Below the pieces are notes generated by a model. The model saw only the letters and a list, made by a program, of their open reading frames with translations, was not told the DNA's origin and searched no databases. Below, piece by piece: positions 42,070-56,600 of a DNA stretch of 64,000 bases (position 1 is its first letter; each line of letters begins with the position of its first letter). A program made the translations under genes and the position numbers. The DNA is from Adiantum capillus-veneris (lineage: Eukaryota; Streptophyta; Polypodiopsida; Polypodiales; Pteridaceae): NCBI GenBank assembly GCA_014529385.2, contig CM043959.1, positions 64,557,753-64,621,752 of the forward strand, read 5' to 3'.

Positions 42070-43566
42070 TATGTTTATAGAAAGTTGTTGTTTAGATATA
42101 GCTTTTGAGTATTGCCATACATAATCCCTACAAGGTTTAGAAAAATTCACCTAATAACTTGTGCAATGTGCCTTACTCCAACATCATGAGCTACCAATGA
42201 GGAGGCACCACATACCTAGCTAAATGTGGTTTGGAACAAAGGATGTGTTTAACCTTGAGGTGGTTAAAAGTCCAAACTTTTTTGTCAAGGGTTAAGAGAA
42301 AAAAGGAAACTTTCTGCTTAGAGTATAGGAAAAAACAATATATGTTTAATTTTACTAGATTTTGGTTTTATAGAAAATTGGAAGAAGATTTTTGTATTTT
42401 TACGAGAATGGTTCCACATGGGGTTCACATTGGGAGGACACACGGTGGACATTGGCTTTTTAAGTGCTTATCTTTGCATTTACCTAATGCAAAAACTAAT
42501 GGGAAATTACCAAACGCCTCAAATTTGTGAAAGTTTCCAAAACACCCCTTTGATTTTGAAAATTCTCAAAATGCCCCTCACATTTGGATTCACATTCCCA
42601 ACATGCCTTTGAATTTCATCAAAATTCTTGATATAACCCTTTAAAAATGATTAAAACAGTGAATAGACAAAATATGTAGCGAGTATGTACAGAGAGAACT
42701 CTATTTTACCAACATGGCGTGTCAAAATAGTGATTCTTTATGGTATTATGGACTCATGAGATTTACAAAACTCATTATATTATAATCACAAGTGATATCC
42801 TTTTGGAGTCTATCAGTGATTATATTATTCTCTAACAAGCCTGCAATTATGAATTATGATCCCAAGCAATACTTGATCTAGCAATTGGAGCAATTCCATG
42901 TTGAAAACATCACAAGGAGATTTTGGGAATTTGGAAAATTAGAGGGTTATTTGGGTAATCTACCAAAACGTGACCAAAAAGTGAAATCCATTGGTAAGGT
43001 TTCTTTCTTTTTCAAGTATTCCTAGAGGTAATATTAGGCACATTTTTTTACACATAACTTAGCATGTTTGTAGCTAGGTCTATGAGAAGTTAGACCGAAA
43101 AAAAATAAAATTTGACTTGTCCCTTTAGGATATGGCGTATGTGGATCATGAAGCAATGCACATACATTCTAAAGGAGAACTTCATTAGCATAGAGACATG
43201 TGTAGATACCCAAATATCTTGCCACATTTTTGTTCTCCTAATCAAAGTGTTTACAGACAAATTTTCTCATCTAAAAGTTCCTTTCTCTTCTAGAGACACT
43301 TGTTAAAATTCTTCAGTAAAGTTGGGGGTATGATTCATGACTAGGAATGCAAGGTGCTACAATGGTCCTTATCTACCCAATAATGCAAGGACATTGAACA
43401 AAATTATTGAGATAAAATCTTGTTGAACTCTTGTTTTTCTAGTAGCTCACTCTAAATAAAAAAGAATATGGGCTACTATGAATCATGCGCATGATGTGCC
43501 TATGGCTAATCTTGATGACTATACATCTGTGTTTAAGATGAGGATATAGTATACGCTTTAAAAGCT
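42069..43566. other. AT-rich intergenic DNA
   Basis: I find no gene, RNA or defined element. Confidence 0.5.
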
Positions 43567-44590
43567 ATGTCATTGGAAACATCCACTCCTTATGAGCGCA
43601 AGTTCAATTCTGAACAAAGTCCACCTTTGAAGTCGGATATGGCTATGACAAATGTGAGAGTTTTAGAGAGCGACGATCTACAAAATGATCATGGCCTCAT
43701 CGCCATGCACAATTTCAATACTCTTCTACCAAAAACTCAAAAAATCAAGGTCAAGTTTGCTTCAATTATTGCACATTCAATGGCGCTCATGGAGCTGGTT
43801 AATAATTTTATGTTACAAGTTGCAACTGATTAATCAAAGGTTTTAGTCTTTGTTGGTCAGTTTATGGAGTTCCATCGTCACATCAAAATCTCCTCTTGTA
43901 GTAGGGAACGACAATAAAGTTCATCATGGATGAATGATCTGAAGCCACCAAAGGTGACAATTGAGAATGCAATGAAGATGCAATTAATACTTTTTTGCAT
44001 AAGTGGACATACATCCACCATCCCTATGTGTCATTAGATGCTTCGCGTCCTACAAAAAACAGTCCAACCTTGCAAGGCAAGGCCTACAAATGGTGGATGT
44101 TTATTCCCCCTACACAAAAACTGAAGATGTGGGTGCAATTTAAGCATGTATTTCAGAAAGAATTTTTACCCACTAAGAAATGGAGAATTGGAAGGCATGG
44201 GACAATTCTTATATGCACAATTCTCTAACCATTTATATCTCCATATACAGAGAGATGTCCTTAAGCTGGATGAGCTAGACAAATTCCACAAGGTTCAAGG
44301 TTTTCTTTGTGGACTCCATCCAGACATCAAGGCTACAATTACTCATTTGCATCCAAAGACATTGGAAGGCATAGTTGCAGAAGTTTTGGTCTATGATGCA
44401 GATGAGAAAGAGTTGCACCAGACACTTTTTGGTGTTAGATATGGAACCTATCCAAGGAGGGCCATGGGCTTTACAATTTCTCTATTTGCTAATGATTTTG
44501 AATGAGCTAAGAGAGAGAAGTTGTGTTTTCGTTGCTTGTCAAATTTAGATACAAAAAGATATTGCCCCTTGCTTCGAGCAATAAAGCATG
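43567..44590 (+). pseudogene. Decayed Ty3 gag fragment
   Basis: Broken frames show GKAYKWWM, FKHVFQKEFLPTKK, a VQGFLCGLHPDIKATI region and a damaged zinc knuckle (REKLCFRCL near 44510). The closest match in the window is gag of element D (GKPYKWWM, FSKEFLPT, GFIRGLTPELKKYV). It is an old relative of D in the same orientation. Confidence 0.75.
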
Positions 44591-46984
44591 ATCAAAATAA
44601 GAGCCTAGTTCATTAACGGGAATCTCCATAGTCATATGATACCTCTCATGTTTGGATATTTTTTAGCTCAATCTTAGTTTTTATCAGCAGCAAATACAAT
44701 GGATGTTACTTATTTGTAGATTTTGATCAGATTATATTTTCCAAGATGTATCTTTTTGGAGTAATATAGGATCATTGTTTTCCAATAAGAGTGTGCAATA
44801 GAACTTTCCACTTAGTTTTATGATGTCTATACAACTAGAAGCAAGTACGATATGTGCTTCTAGTTTTGAGTTTTTCTGATCACCATTTCAATTGTAACAT
44901 CTTACCAGTATCTCTACAAGATGCTATAGTATGTCATGAGCTTAATGCCTTTGGTAGGGTGCAAAACAACATTCATTCTCACTACATCATGACACTACAA
45001 GTGTGCAGTTTAGCCTTGATCATATGTAGGATAATGTTTGTCTACTTACCTTAAATAGATTGTGCGGCCATATGGAAAAAGGTTTTTTCAGGAAGCCAAA
45101 TGTTGCCTCAATCCTTGTGACAACATGTCTATGCCATCCACCATAGTCTGGAGTTAGTGGTTGAGGGATTCCATTCAATTCGACAAATGCACTCTAGACT
45201 AGGCTCTTATTCTTTTAAGGAGAACGGGACCAATTTCTGGATTTACTCCGCATGTGGGGAGTAAATGTATCCATGGACTTAGACATAGGGTGACAAAAAA
45301 TTTTATGTGTCACAAGAAATTCCAAGTGAAATTTATTTTCTTGATTGATTTGCACCAATTAATAAGCATTGCAATTACCATAAGGAAATACTTCAAGAGT
45401 AGGAGCGATGAATTTTGCTCAGTTAGAGCATCTCGTTTGAGGCAGGCTCTTATATTAGTCAGAGATTTATAAAAGATTTCTTGGGCCAAAGGGATAGTCC
45501 TCTATGCATGCTAATTGTCAATCTAAGTGCAATCGTACAATTTAAAGATATTCACACTTTGCTATGAGCACGGATTTGGTTTGAACCAAGTGGACAGATA
45601 GATCTAATGCGGGTTTATAATGGTGCTCTTCGAAAAAGATTTCTCATTGATATTTTTGACTCATTTTTTAGGACAAAAACTCTTCTTCAAGGGGAAGTAA
45701 TTTTGGGACAATGGTCCTCCAGTACGAACCTAAAGCCTAGTAGTTATGAGCTTAGTTGGGCCAAGGGCCTCTGGGAAGCACACATGTAAAGGTGTCCTGT
45801 TTATAAAGGCATGACCATCTATAACTGGGAGGTTGGGTAGAGATATTAGTGTGCTATTCCAAATGGGGGCCTTCACAAATAAAACATATAGGCTTCCCTT
45901 CTTTACACAAAAATTCTTGCAAGCTGCCATAACCTATAAATTACCAGGAATAGACCATAATCTATAAAATGGCAACTCCAAAAGGGGTGCTTTGAAGCAA
46001 TAAAAATTCTCTGCAATAAAAGTACTAAACATGGCCAATCCAAAATTAACTCAACTATGTGCAAAATTGAGTCAAACAGGGGGTTGTCAAGGCAAGACCA
46101 CACGTTGAGGAAGTTAGTTAAGGGCAAAAAATAGCATGAAAGAGAAAGAAGGGGACCAAAATCTTGATATTTTTTGATATTTTTTGTACTTTTTATAGTT
46201 TTCACATGGGATTTATTTGTATGTAAATAACACCTCAAACGGAACACATACATACACTTAAAGAGAACTTGCTAGCTATTGCTACACAAGTGATTTGCAC
46301 TGCATGTACATGTGCTTGATAAACCATGATAAAAATCCCACACTCTCTTTCACATCACGTCCACATAGTGTGATAGAACAAGCACACTTGAAGCATTTAT
46401 TATGCCAATCACATGTCTTGTTGAAAGTAGAATTTCCATCTTAAGACCTCGGTAACCAATCTACAAAGGGCACTTCTTGGTTTACCTTATTCATTCTTTG
46501 CTTCATATATAAAATTTCATGGCATCCCACATAACAACAATTGCATATAGGCTTTGACAACACATTCTCCAAATTTCAACATACGCTATTGACCCTACAA
46601 AAGTGATTCTGAGACATATAAATAGTAAAATAAGCCTAATAATCAATCTCAAAATTCTTTAAAGATACCATATATGCTAAACATCTTCTCATATAAGAGC
46701 TCACACCACTAGTTTTACACAATGTTCAACAAGGCTAACTACCGCAATCTCAATCATATCCTCCTTGGGACTTTTATCTCTTTCAATATCTTCATAGCAT
46801 CCATATATAACTTTTTTACAACACATATGGTTATGCAAAGCCACTTTTTGTGTATCCTTTTCATGCATCTTCTCTTTTAAGTCAAACCCCTCCTCTTCCA
46901 AGGGCCTATCAACCACAACATTTTCATTAACATTCTTGTCACGATGAGAAACCGCATCCTCTTCATGCATATAAGAGGGTAAGA
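44591..46984. other. No recognised content between gag and pol fragments
   Basis: AT-rich. I cannot recognise protease or RT sequence here. The 89-codon minus-strand ORF at 46701-46970 resembles nothing I know. This may be an insertion or sequence decayed past recognition. Confidence 0.4.
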
Positions 46985-48914
46985 GAAGACGATGTATCTA
47001 AGACAACTTTTAGAACCACGTTTGGCCATTACAAGTATTTAGTGATGCCTTTTTGTCTTACTAATGCTCCAATGGATTTTTTTATGTTAATGGGAGAAGG
47101 GGCGGAACATGCGAGAGAGTGGGATCTCAGAGATGTGGAAGAAGAACTACAAAGCTTTCATCCCCATAGTTACAATGGCTTGTTCATGAGTTAGAATTAT
47201 ATGCCATTATCCATGCACTTAAGGTCTACCGTCATTTTCTTTATGGTACAAAGTTTAAAGTTTACACTGATCATCATACCTTGAAGTATTTCTATACTTA
47301 GCCAATTTTGAGAGGTCGGCAAGCTCAATGGGGCGACTTAATGGCAAAATTTCACATGAAAATTATGTATAGAATAGGCAAGGATAATGTTTTTGTCAAT
47401 GCATTACCATGTGCTATGCATAATATGAGGTATACTATGTTAGAGAGTACTTTGCTTTAAGATATAAAGGAAGCACAATATGAGTATTATTGTGTGAGAG
47501 AGTACTCTACTTCAAGATATAAAGGAAGCACAACAACAAGACCCTTATAAGGTCTAGGGCCTATCCCAAATTCAGTAATCTTGATGATGCAAGTCCACCT
47601 AATTCATTATGTAGTCTCAACCAAGTTTTCTTAGTGGAGAATGAATTAAAGGGAAGATTTATGTTCCCTGTGCACAAAAACTAAGAGAAAATTTTTCATG
47701 ACTCCCCATGATAGGCCTTATGCAGTCCATCCTGGCATAGATAAGACTTTGCAATTAGTAAAGAGGATATTTTGGTGGATTAATCTCAAGCAAGAATTCC
47801 ACAAGTATGCCACATAAAGTTTCAATGTCAAGTTAATAAAGCAAAAAGGGTTAACTTGCTCTTGGTTTGTTATATCCTTTACATATTGTGCTATATAATT
47901 AACAAAGTATTTCTATGGATTTTATAGTGGCACTACCAAGAACTCAAAGAGCCAAGAGCTCTATTTTGGTAATGGTTGTTTATTTGAGAAAGATGGCTTA
48001 CTTTATTCCTACGAGAGAGACTATGGGAGCTCCAAAAGGCATATATTTGTTGTATCTTGAATATTTTTAGACTCCCAAAGGCATAGATTTGTTTATCTAG
48101 AATGTTTCCAAACTCCATATATTATTTTTTATAGAGATCAAAAGCTCATAGGACATTTTTGGTGGCAAGTGTTTGCTAAGTTGAGTGTCAATTTAAATCA
48201 TCCTCAGACAAATGGTCATATAGAAAGGGATGAGTCACATTATAGAAGATATGTTAAGAGACTGTGTGTCTAATAGAAAATAGATTGAGATACATATCTT
48301 CCCTTGATGGAATTTGTTATAATAGTCATCCACATCGAGCTACAGGATTTACATCATTTGAAACAAATTATGGTATGTTCCCTCTACCTCCAAGAAATTT
48401 AGGTTCTCGGGCTAGTTGCCCTATTTTTGCCCACTTATCTTATCAAGCTGCAAGATATTCTTAATTTATCCAAGAAATGAATTTAGCAAGCAATTGATAG
48501 GGCTAAAAGTTATATAGGTCAAATGCGATCTTTTTGGGTCTTTGAAGAAGGAGAAAGAGTTTTTCTCCAAGTTCCTTCAAAGTCCACTTGCTTGTTGATA
48601 TGAAAGTTTCACAAACTTTTTCCAAGGTATTGTGGTCCTTGGAAGATTATTAGAAAGCATAGTGAAGTACTTATCAATTAGTGTTGCCTCCATAGTGTCG
48701 AGTTCATCCAGTGTTTCATGTTTGTAAATTTAAAACATTTACGTCTAAAGACAATGATGTAATTGATGGAAGTGTTCTTTTACCAAAATTCAAAGAGTAT
48801 GACCATAGTCTGACCATAGTCCAAACAAACACACTAGATAGGATAGAGCAACGATTTGAGAAACTGCAGCATCCAAGAATTCGTATTTATCTAGAAAGGT
48901 CTCTCACTAACTGA
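46985..48914 (+). pseudogene. Decayed Ty3 pol fragment (RT, RNase H, integrase)
   Basis: Broken frames give [13 protein letters not shown] (about 47015), RNase H ELYAIIHALKVYRHFLYG and YTDHHTLKYF, integrase zinc-domain HPGIDKTLQLVKRIFWW (about 47730) and core ISMDFIVALPRT (about 47910). After it come LNHPQTNGHIER and the C-terminal VFHVCKFK (about 48712). Many stops and indels are present. Together with 43567-44590 it is probably one old element related to D; I could not find LTRs for it. Confidence 0.8.
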
Positions 48915-49566
48915 TGCTACTTAGGGACAAGAGGTTGGTTTGTAAACACATCCTACATTGGTTGTTGAGGACAATGATGAGACAATGATCTTGTTGAAGG
49001 GGGAGCAAATGCTAGACAATGAAGGAAACTTATACAAAGATCCAATCGAGTTGGATGAGAAGATCAAGATCAAGAATGCCCAAGTGAGAGGTCTGGGAAA
49101 GACCCAAGGCCTAGCTAGAGGGAACATCTCCAAGGGGGAAATGTACAATGAGAAGGGCCAAGTCCATTGTGAATGGGGCCTAGAATATCCCAAGGGAGGT
49201 CATAAGGTTGGGCAGTGAGTTATTGAGTAGCGAAACACGTGAGAGGGAGGGAGATCCAAGCTATGGAAGAACAAGCAAGAATCTAAGAGAGAGGGATTCC
49301 CTTATAGGTGGCAGACTACCATCCTACACCCAAGTCGGGGAAAAGCGTCTCAACCAAACACACTCAACACTAGCTATGAAAGTTGCCCTATCATCTTCAC
49401 AACTATAAGTTGTTTTCTTAATTTGCTTCTTGCTCAACCAAGATATACCCAACACAAAACCAAAACCTGTAGTGGACACTAGTGGTCATAGCAACAAAAT
49501 GAAAATCTGTAGTGGACACTAGTGTATCATAGCAACCAACCCAATTGGACTTTGAAAAAGCATGTA
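48915..49566. other. No recognised gene
   Basis: Possibly the 3' end of the decayed Ty3 element. A short repeat of TGTAGTGGACACTAGTG occurs at about 49468 and 49509. Confidence 0.4.
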
Positions 49567-50400
49567 AATCTAGCGACAATGATCCCCCTTGGGATAAAAC
49601 AACCCAAGATGTATAGTGTCATTCAAGTAGTAAGAGATCTGCTTACAATGCATTGATCTCATGCCATGCATAAATATGTTCACCTTCAAAACTACGTATT
49701 GTTCATTTTGCCTCGTAATGCATATAATATATAAAAGCCAACCAAAAACGTATTGATAGAGAGTGGCATCAAAATAGTCTCCATCATCATAAATACTAAG
49801 CATCAAACTTGCCTCCATAGGAGTAACAATTGGCTTGCAATCTACAAGGCAAAATCTACGCAACAATGTCTCAATTCATGTTGTTTAACACAACACATTA
49901 TCTCCATCAATTTGATTAAATTATATATCCAAATAGTGATGCAAAAGCTCCAAATCCAGTATTTCAAAAGAGGCATTCAAATCGACCAAAATATCCACAA
50001 TATGTCTTATGACCAACATTCCATCATCAACATAGAAAGCAATGACTAGTAGTACATGACTAACATGATTGAATATAAAATGCTACCAAGCATTTTTTAA
50101 AACCTTGTGTAGCCAAATAATATTTTTTCATACTAAGCATATGGGGCTTGCTTCAAGCCATACAAAGCCTTCTTAAGCCTACGCACCTTGTTTTCCTACC
50201 CTTTTTGATGGACAAAATCACAAAGTTACACTAATATAGTTTGTGATTCAAATGACCATTAAATAATGTAGTCTTTATGCATAGATGATGTACATTCCAA
50301 CCGCTTTGAATAGCCAATGCATACATGCTACAAATGGCATTCATACGTCAAGTGGGAGCAGAAGTCTCATCAAAATTAATGATGTTCTCTTGGGTAGAAA
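49567..50400 (-). pseudogene. Ty1/copia reverse transcriptase fragment
   Basis: Minus-strand reading over broken frames gives FDETSAPT then RMNAICSMYALAIQSGWNVHH (about 50380-50290), VRRLKKALYGLKQAP (about 50190-50140), an AFYVDDGMLV catalytic box (about 50045-50020), then DCKPIVTPMEASL and YLNDTIHLGLFYPKGD up to 49570. These are ordered landmarks of copia RT and its downstream region. Several stops and indels are present. Confidence 0.85.
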
Positions 50401-50511
50401 TCATCACTACCTGGCAAGGCAAGCTCATGAGGAAGGCCTCCTGGAGGCTAAAGTGTGTACATTATTGTGTGCAAGGAACCCGTAAACTCTAAAGCTCAAC
50501 TCTGGCTACTC

Positions 50512-50542
<31 letters not shown>

Positions 50543-50543
50543 G
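50512..50543. repeat. (GTT)n microsatellite
   Basis: About ten GTT/TGT units in a stretch otherwise without recognised genes (50401-50759). Confidence 0.95.
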
Positions 50544-50759
50544 CAATGGTCACCATGATTGTGTTCCCTTTTCTGATGATGCTAATTCTAGCCATGCATC
50601 TAGGAAGTGGCATGGCCACATCCTCATGTTTGACTATGAGAATGGCTATGTCCCAAAAGTCATCTATGGAAACTTCTACCAACATACTCTTGCCTAAGAA
50701 CTACACTAGGTCTGGGTATTTCCTTTTTCAAGACCTATGGTCATAATCAAACTCTCAAT

Positions 50760-51290
50760 CTATCTAAAATTTTGATCATTGAGCTTTGTTTCATTAGAGA
50801 GCCACTTAATGCTCTCTTGATTAAACACTATCATAACTTTGGCACCAGATAAATAGTGCCTCCACTTCTTTATATCATGCACAATAGCACACAATTCCCT
50901 TTGATAGACTATATAATTTTGTTGTATGTTGTCTAGCTTTGTGCTTTCAAAAGCAATGGGTTGACCCTCTCGAGAAAGAACCACACCTTTAGCAAAATTG
51001 CTAGCATCTATGTCAATGATAAGTGATTTATTGGGATCCACAATGAACAAAACAGGAGTTGTAGCTATGAATACCTTTAAAGCATTCTTCTTTTTGTTCT
51101 TCGCCCATTCAAAGGTTTTTCCATTCCCTTTGAATTTTATATAGTCATGGGAACTGCTATCTTGACATAATCTCTAATGAAATGTCGATGAAACTAGACA
51201 TTCCTAGAAAGATCTTCAGCTCTTCCAAATTCTTTGGATTTGGCCATTCTAAAATGGCCTTCACTTTGTCCCAGTCCATTCAAATCGCAT
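50760..51290 (-). pseudogene. Ty3 RT-RNase H fragment
   Basis: The minus strand gives WDKVKAILEWPNPKNLEELK and a MSSFHRHFI block (about 51280-51190), then RNase H with IDASNFAKGVVLS, GQPIAFESTKL, CAIVHDIKKWRHYLSG and FNQESIKWLS. It closely resembles RNase H of element D but lies in the opposite orientation, just outside the 5' LTR of D. Confidence 0.85.
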
Positions 51291-51312
51291 CATTTGGGAA
51301 AATATGGCAGGT

Positions 51313-51483
51313 TGTCAGGACAAGGGTCCTGTACCCTAAGAACTAGGATATTCATGGACTATGGCCAAGGGTCGGGCTAGGCAGTGTGGACAGGGGATCC
51401 GTCTAGGGCAAGGGGCTAGGAGTCCGCCTATATAAAGGGAGGTTGGGAGGAGGATCTTTAGTCTAGTTTCCCTAGTTCTTACA
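51313..51483 (+). repeat. Element D 5' LTR
   Basis: TGTCAGGACA to TTCTTACA. Contains CTATATAAAGGG (about 51429), a strong TATA box, only about 45 bp from the LTR end. Confidence 0.9.
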
Positions 51484-51496
51484 CTGATATCAGAGC
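51484..51496 (+). other. Element D primer binding site
   Basis: CTGATATCAGAGC, initiator-Met type with one mismatch, immediately after the 5' LTR. Confidence 0.75.
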
Positions 51497-52318
51497 TTAG
51501 GAGTCTATCTTCCACTCTCTCTCTAGGCGTAGTCACTTTAAGTTCCTAAAAGTAGGGTCTTTAGGTGAGAACCGTGGCCTTTGTGAGGCTTTTCCAAAAA
51601 TAGAATTTTTTCTTTCTAATTCGGGCTGTCTTTCCCGCTTTGGACACCACTGTGTGGTGCACGGAATCGAGCGCTCTTGGGCTTGATAGAATCGTCGTGG
51701 GGAGGAAGGGGGGAGCCCAAGTTTTCGTGGCTAAACTCTGTTATCCCAAGCCACACACACTCCTCTCCTTGCTCGTGTTACTGCCCCGCGCTGCCTGTGT
51801 GTTTTTTCTTCAAAAAATTCACCATATACACATTGCAAGGCCATTTGGCCATTGGTTTTGAGCCTAGGCCATTGTTAGTGGCCCTTCCCACAAGCAAGGC
51901 GGCAAGTCAAGGCAGCACAAGCAAGGCAGAGCAAGCACCAAGAGCACTCGGCTTTTCATCGAGTCTCAAGACGTATGGCTACACTCAGTTATTGCAGAGA
52001 ATTCCAAAAACCTGCATATTTTTACAGTTACGACACTTTCAGTTGGTGTTTATACAACATAATCGCTGATTAAGTAAGCTTTCAATAATCAACCTTCTTC
52101 ACAACGATGACGCTTCAACCATCTACCCTACACGATTTCAGTCGTCTGGTGAGCCATGGGCAATTGTGCGAAGTTCGTCTTGTACGTCGTTTGTGCAAAT
52201 TCTTCTATTTTTGACAGTCAAGTGCTACAACGCACAAAGGGGAGTTACCTATACTTGGCAAGTGCTACCAAAATCAGATATTTTTTTCTGAGTACTTCTT
52301 TCACTGCACCGTGTAGCC

Positions 52319-53620
52319 ATGGATTCGGATATCAACATGACATTCGATTTTGAGCAAAGAACTCCTAATCCTGCCAATGACGGCTCGCGGCCGGATCCTC
52401 TCAAGGAGAGTACCCGCGATGCTACGACAGGAGAAGATACTTATGAATTGCTCGATATTCAAGAATTTCGTGCACTTCATACACATATGACAGTCATGGA
52501 TGAAAATTTTAAGGCTTTAAATGAAAATGTTACTAAACTTTCCACATTAGTCATTCAATTAATGCAACAGCAGACTGAGAGTCCTGCTGACACCCACATG
52601 CATGAGCACGTTGGAACACAAGGGCAAGGCCCAATTAATGAAACACTGCATACTCTCACTGCCAAAGAGGTAGATGATTTGTTGAAGAATTTTAAACCAC
52701 CAATTTTCAAGGGCGAAGACCGAGACCGCAATAAGGATGCAGCGAACATCTTTCTCAGTAAATGGGATGGAATTCACTCCTTAAGGCGTACTCCGGATGT
52801 AGTAAGAGCTCTGCAAACGAGCTTAACTCTGGAAGGCAAGCCCTACAAATGGTGGATGTCTCTCAAGGAGAAGAACATCATACCACAGAGTTGAGCAGCC
52901 TTTGAATCAATGTTTAGCAAGGAATTTTTGCCTACAAATGAGGCCCATTGGAATTTGACCGCTTGGGACACATGTTCCATGCGCCACTATCCATCACTCC
53001 TTGAATATATCACTCACTATCGGGACGTTATCCTCAAGTTGGAAGTCTTGGATACCTTTCAACAAGTATGAGGGTTCATACGAGGTCTGACTCCAGAACT
53101 TAAGAAGTATGTCAAGTCCCAGGACCCTAAAATACTTGAGGAAGCCATAGTGAAAGCACATATTCATGATGACCCTGATGAAAAAAAAACACATAATAGG
53201 AACATGCTTGCTAGTATACATGGTAATACACGCACTCAGTACGGGCACAATAAAAGAAAATTTATAGTTGCTAATTCAGATGCATCTCAAAAACCCAAGG
53301 GGTCCAGGGGTCCTCTCTCTCCTGAGGATTTTGATAAAGCCAAGAAAGACAAGCTATGTTTTCAATGCTTAGGAAGAGGCCATGGCAAAAAGGATTGTCC
53401 CAAGGGGAAATCTGCTGCTCAGGGGAAGGAGAAAGCAGTGCACACAGTGCAACTACTGCCTCTCGAGTCTTCCTCGAAATTCTCCACAGTGGAAGTAACA
53501 CACACTGAGGTGGTGCATCTGTCTCACAGCTTCCATGTGGCAACAAACCTTTGGACCACATGTGTTAGTACATATGCACGGATATCTACAAGGGCACAAG
53601 GTGCGCATCTTGGTAGATGA
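52319..53620 (+). pseudogene. Element D gag
   Basis: ATG at 52319 opens an acidic N terminus, then a gag core: FKGEDRDRNKDAANIFLSKW, LEGKPYKWWMSL, FSKEFLPTNEAHW, GFIRGLTPELKKYV. TGA at 52892 and 53069 stand where Trp is likely, in the same frame. The 53150 frame ends with the CCHC knuckle CFQCLGRGHGKKDC (about 53358-53399). It overlaps the pol frame, which opens at 53535. The overlap may be a natural frameshift site or an indel. Confidence 0.88.
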
Positions 53621-56600
53621 CGGTGCTACGCACAATTTCATCAATTATGGATTGATGAAAAAGCTCAAACTATCTCAAACTCCGAGTACCCACCGCTACA
53701 AGGTAGCAATGATGAATGGACATGATAGTGAAATATGGGATACTCAATGCCGAGCTGTTCCATTGGAAGTACAAGGGTACTCTACTTGTTTGGATTTTCA
53801 AGTTATGAACATGGACAGGGCTGATGTGGTTCTTGGTAGGGAGTGGTTGCATAGCCTAGGATCATCACTGAAGCATAGCTATGAGCACAACAGTTTGATG
53901 TTTGATTCCCATGGCACACATGTGTTATTGTTAGGAGAAAAGGATAAACCTTCATCACCACTGATTTGTACTGCCGAGCTTATGCAACTCGTTTCTGATA
54001 ATGAAATAGAACAGGTTTTCTTGTGTTACTCACTGTCTCATTTTCTTTCTAACATTGAGTCTGTTGAACATTCCTCAACGCCGCATGCTTCTCTCTCCTC
54101 TATTCCACCAATGGCTAATCAATTACAAAAATTATTAAAGGAATTTCAAATTGTCTTTCCTAATGCTTTGCCATCAGGTTTACCGCCGACACGCTCAGTA
54201 CAACATGGTATTGACGTGACTGCATGTTGTAAACCTGTTAGTAAACCACCTTACCGTATGAGTTACTCAGAGGCTGATGAGGTGGAACGTCAGATTGCTG
54301 ACTACCTTAGCATAGGGTTTATACAACCCAGTTCTTCACCATGGGCTTCACCTATCCTTTTGGTGAAGAAAAAGGACGGCAGTATACGCATGTTCGTAGA
54401 CTACCAGGGTTTAAATGCGGTTACAGTTAAGAACAAATACCCATTGCCAAAGGTAGATGAGTTATTTGATAAGCTAACACATGCTCGAATTTTTATGAAA
54501 ATTGACTTGCAGTCAAGATATCACCAAGTCCGTAGTCGGCTTGCCGATATACCTAAGACTGCATTCCGAACACGGTTTGGACATTACAAGTTTCTGGTGA
54601 TGCCCTTTGGGTTAACCAATGCGCCCGCGACATTCATGACACTTATGGATAGTGTCTTGAAGCCATATTTGGGAAAATTTGTCATTGTGTTCCTCGATGA
54701 CATTTTAGTTTATAGTGCTTCTGAAGAAGAGCACTTACAACATCTCAGGCAGGTGTTTGAGTTGTTACGCGCAAACAAGTTATCTGCCAAGGAATCTAAA
54801 TGTGATTTTCTCAAGGAGGAAATTCATTATTTAGGGCATGTTATTTCAGCTAATGGCCTAGACATGGATCAATCCAAAGTGGATACCATTCGAAAATGGC
54901 CACCTCCTAAAAATCTGGAAGAATTACAGATCTTTTTAGGCTTTGCAGGTTTTTACCAAAGGTTCGTTAAAAAGTATGCTCACATTGCTGTACCTATGAC
55001 GGACCAACTAAAAGGCAAAGGTAAGTCTTTTCAGTGGGGTTCCGCTCAACAGCACAGTTTTGAAACACTCAAAGATGCATTAGCTACAGCTCCTATACTG
55101 GCTATTCTAGATCCTTTGAAACCATTCGTTTTGGAAACGGATGCCAGTGATCATGTTATTGGAGCAGTCCTCTTACAAGACGGACAACCAATTGCATTTG
55201 AAAGTAAGAAGCTGGATGCAGCTCAACAGAATTATTCTGCTTACGAATGCGAACGCTATGCAATAGTGTCTACCTTAAAGACATGGCGGCACTATCTGTA
55301 TGCTGCTCAGTTCGAGATTGTGTTTGACCATGAAAGCATCAAATGGTTTACACAACAAACAGACTTAAAGGGTCGAAAAGCCAGGTGGGCCGAGATCCTT
55401 CAGGAATATGACGCCAAGTTAAGGTATTGCAAAGGCCGATACAATGTAGTGGCAGACGCTCTCAGTTGAATGCCAGAGATCAATTCGCTCTTGTTCACGG
55501 AACTTCGTAGTGAATTTTTTGACTCTCTCAAGGGCAAATATGAGCAAGATGAAACATATTCCAAAGTGTGGAGCCATGTTCAAAAGAGGGATCCTTCTCA
55601 CTCCAATGCAGGTAGTGTACAGTTAACCTCCACACCTAGTTCTTCTTTATCAAGTGATGAACTACAGCGATGGAAGCATTTTACCATCGACAATGGGTAC
55701 CTACTCCACAAGGGGAGAGTTTGTGTACCGACAGACACAGACATTCGGCGCCAAATTCTTTATGAATGTCATGATAGTCCAAGTGCAGGGCACCCGGGGA
55801 TTAGAAAAACTTATTCTCCCGTGCGACGACAGTTTTATTGGCCAGGTCTACATGGCTTTGTTCAAGCTTATGTCTTGCATTGCCAAAAATGTCAAGTTAA
55901 CAAAGCAGAGCGCCTGGAATCAGGACTCTTACATCCTTTGGAAATTCCCAATGGGAAATGGGAAAGTATCTCCATGGATTTCATTGTAGGTTTACCAACC
56001 ACTATACGAGGTCATGACTCAGTATGGGTGGTTGTAGACAGGTTGAATAAACTATGTAAGTTTATTCCGACCAAATCAACGGTTAAGACACCGAAACTAG
56101 CAAAGTTATTTGTGGACAATCTATACAAATTGTATGGGTTGCCAAGTAACATTGTTAGTGACCACGATCCCAAGTTTAAAAGCCACTTCTGGAGATCTGT
56201 ATTTAAATGATTGGGTACACAACTCAACCTCAGTACAACTAATCATCCAGAAATGGATGGTCAAACGGAACGGGTTAACCAGGTGCTAGAGGATATGCTA
56301 AGAGCATACGTCAGTAAAAAACAGACAGACTGGGAAGAATACTTACCTATTCTCGAGTTTTCCTACAACAGTTCTAAGCATGTCACAACAGGTTTTAGTC
56401 CTTTCATGCTCATGTACGGGTTTAAACCTAGGTCACCGGTTACGGTGGGGTTGGCAACCGAAAAACTCCAACAGGTTAAGGATTTTCTCCAAAACCACAT
56501 GGATATGCTGAAACTTGCTCGTCAGAATGTCGAGCAAGCACAGGATCGGTATAAGAAATACGCTGATGAGAAACGTCGGCAAGTTATCTTCGAAGAAGGG

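Noticed and set aside
46701-46970. Minus-strand ORF of 89 codons
   Set aside because: Located inside decayed retroelement DNA, no recognised family, likely chance.
51677-52069. 130-codon ORF in the element D leader
   Set aside because: Lies between primer site and gag, with composition like an untranslated leader and no homology signal.
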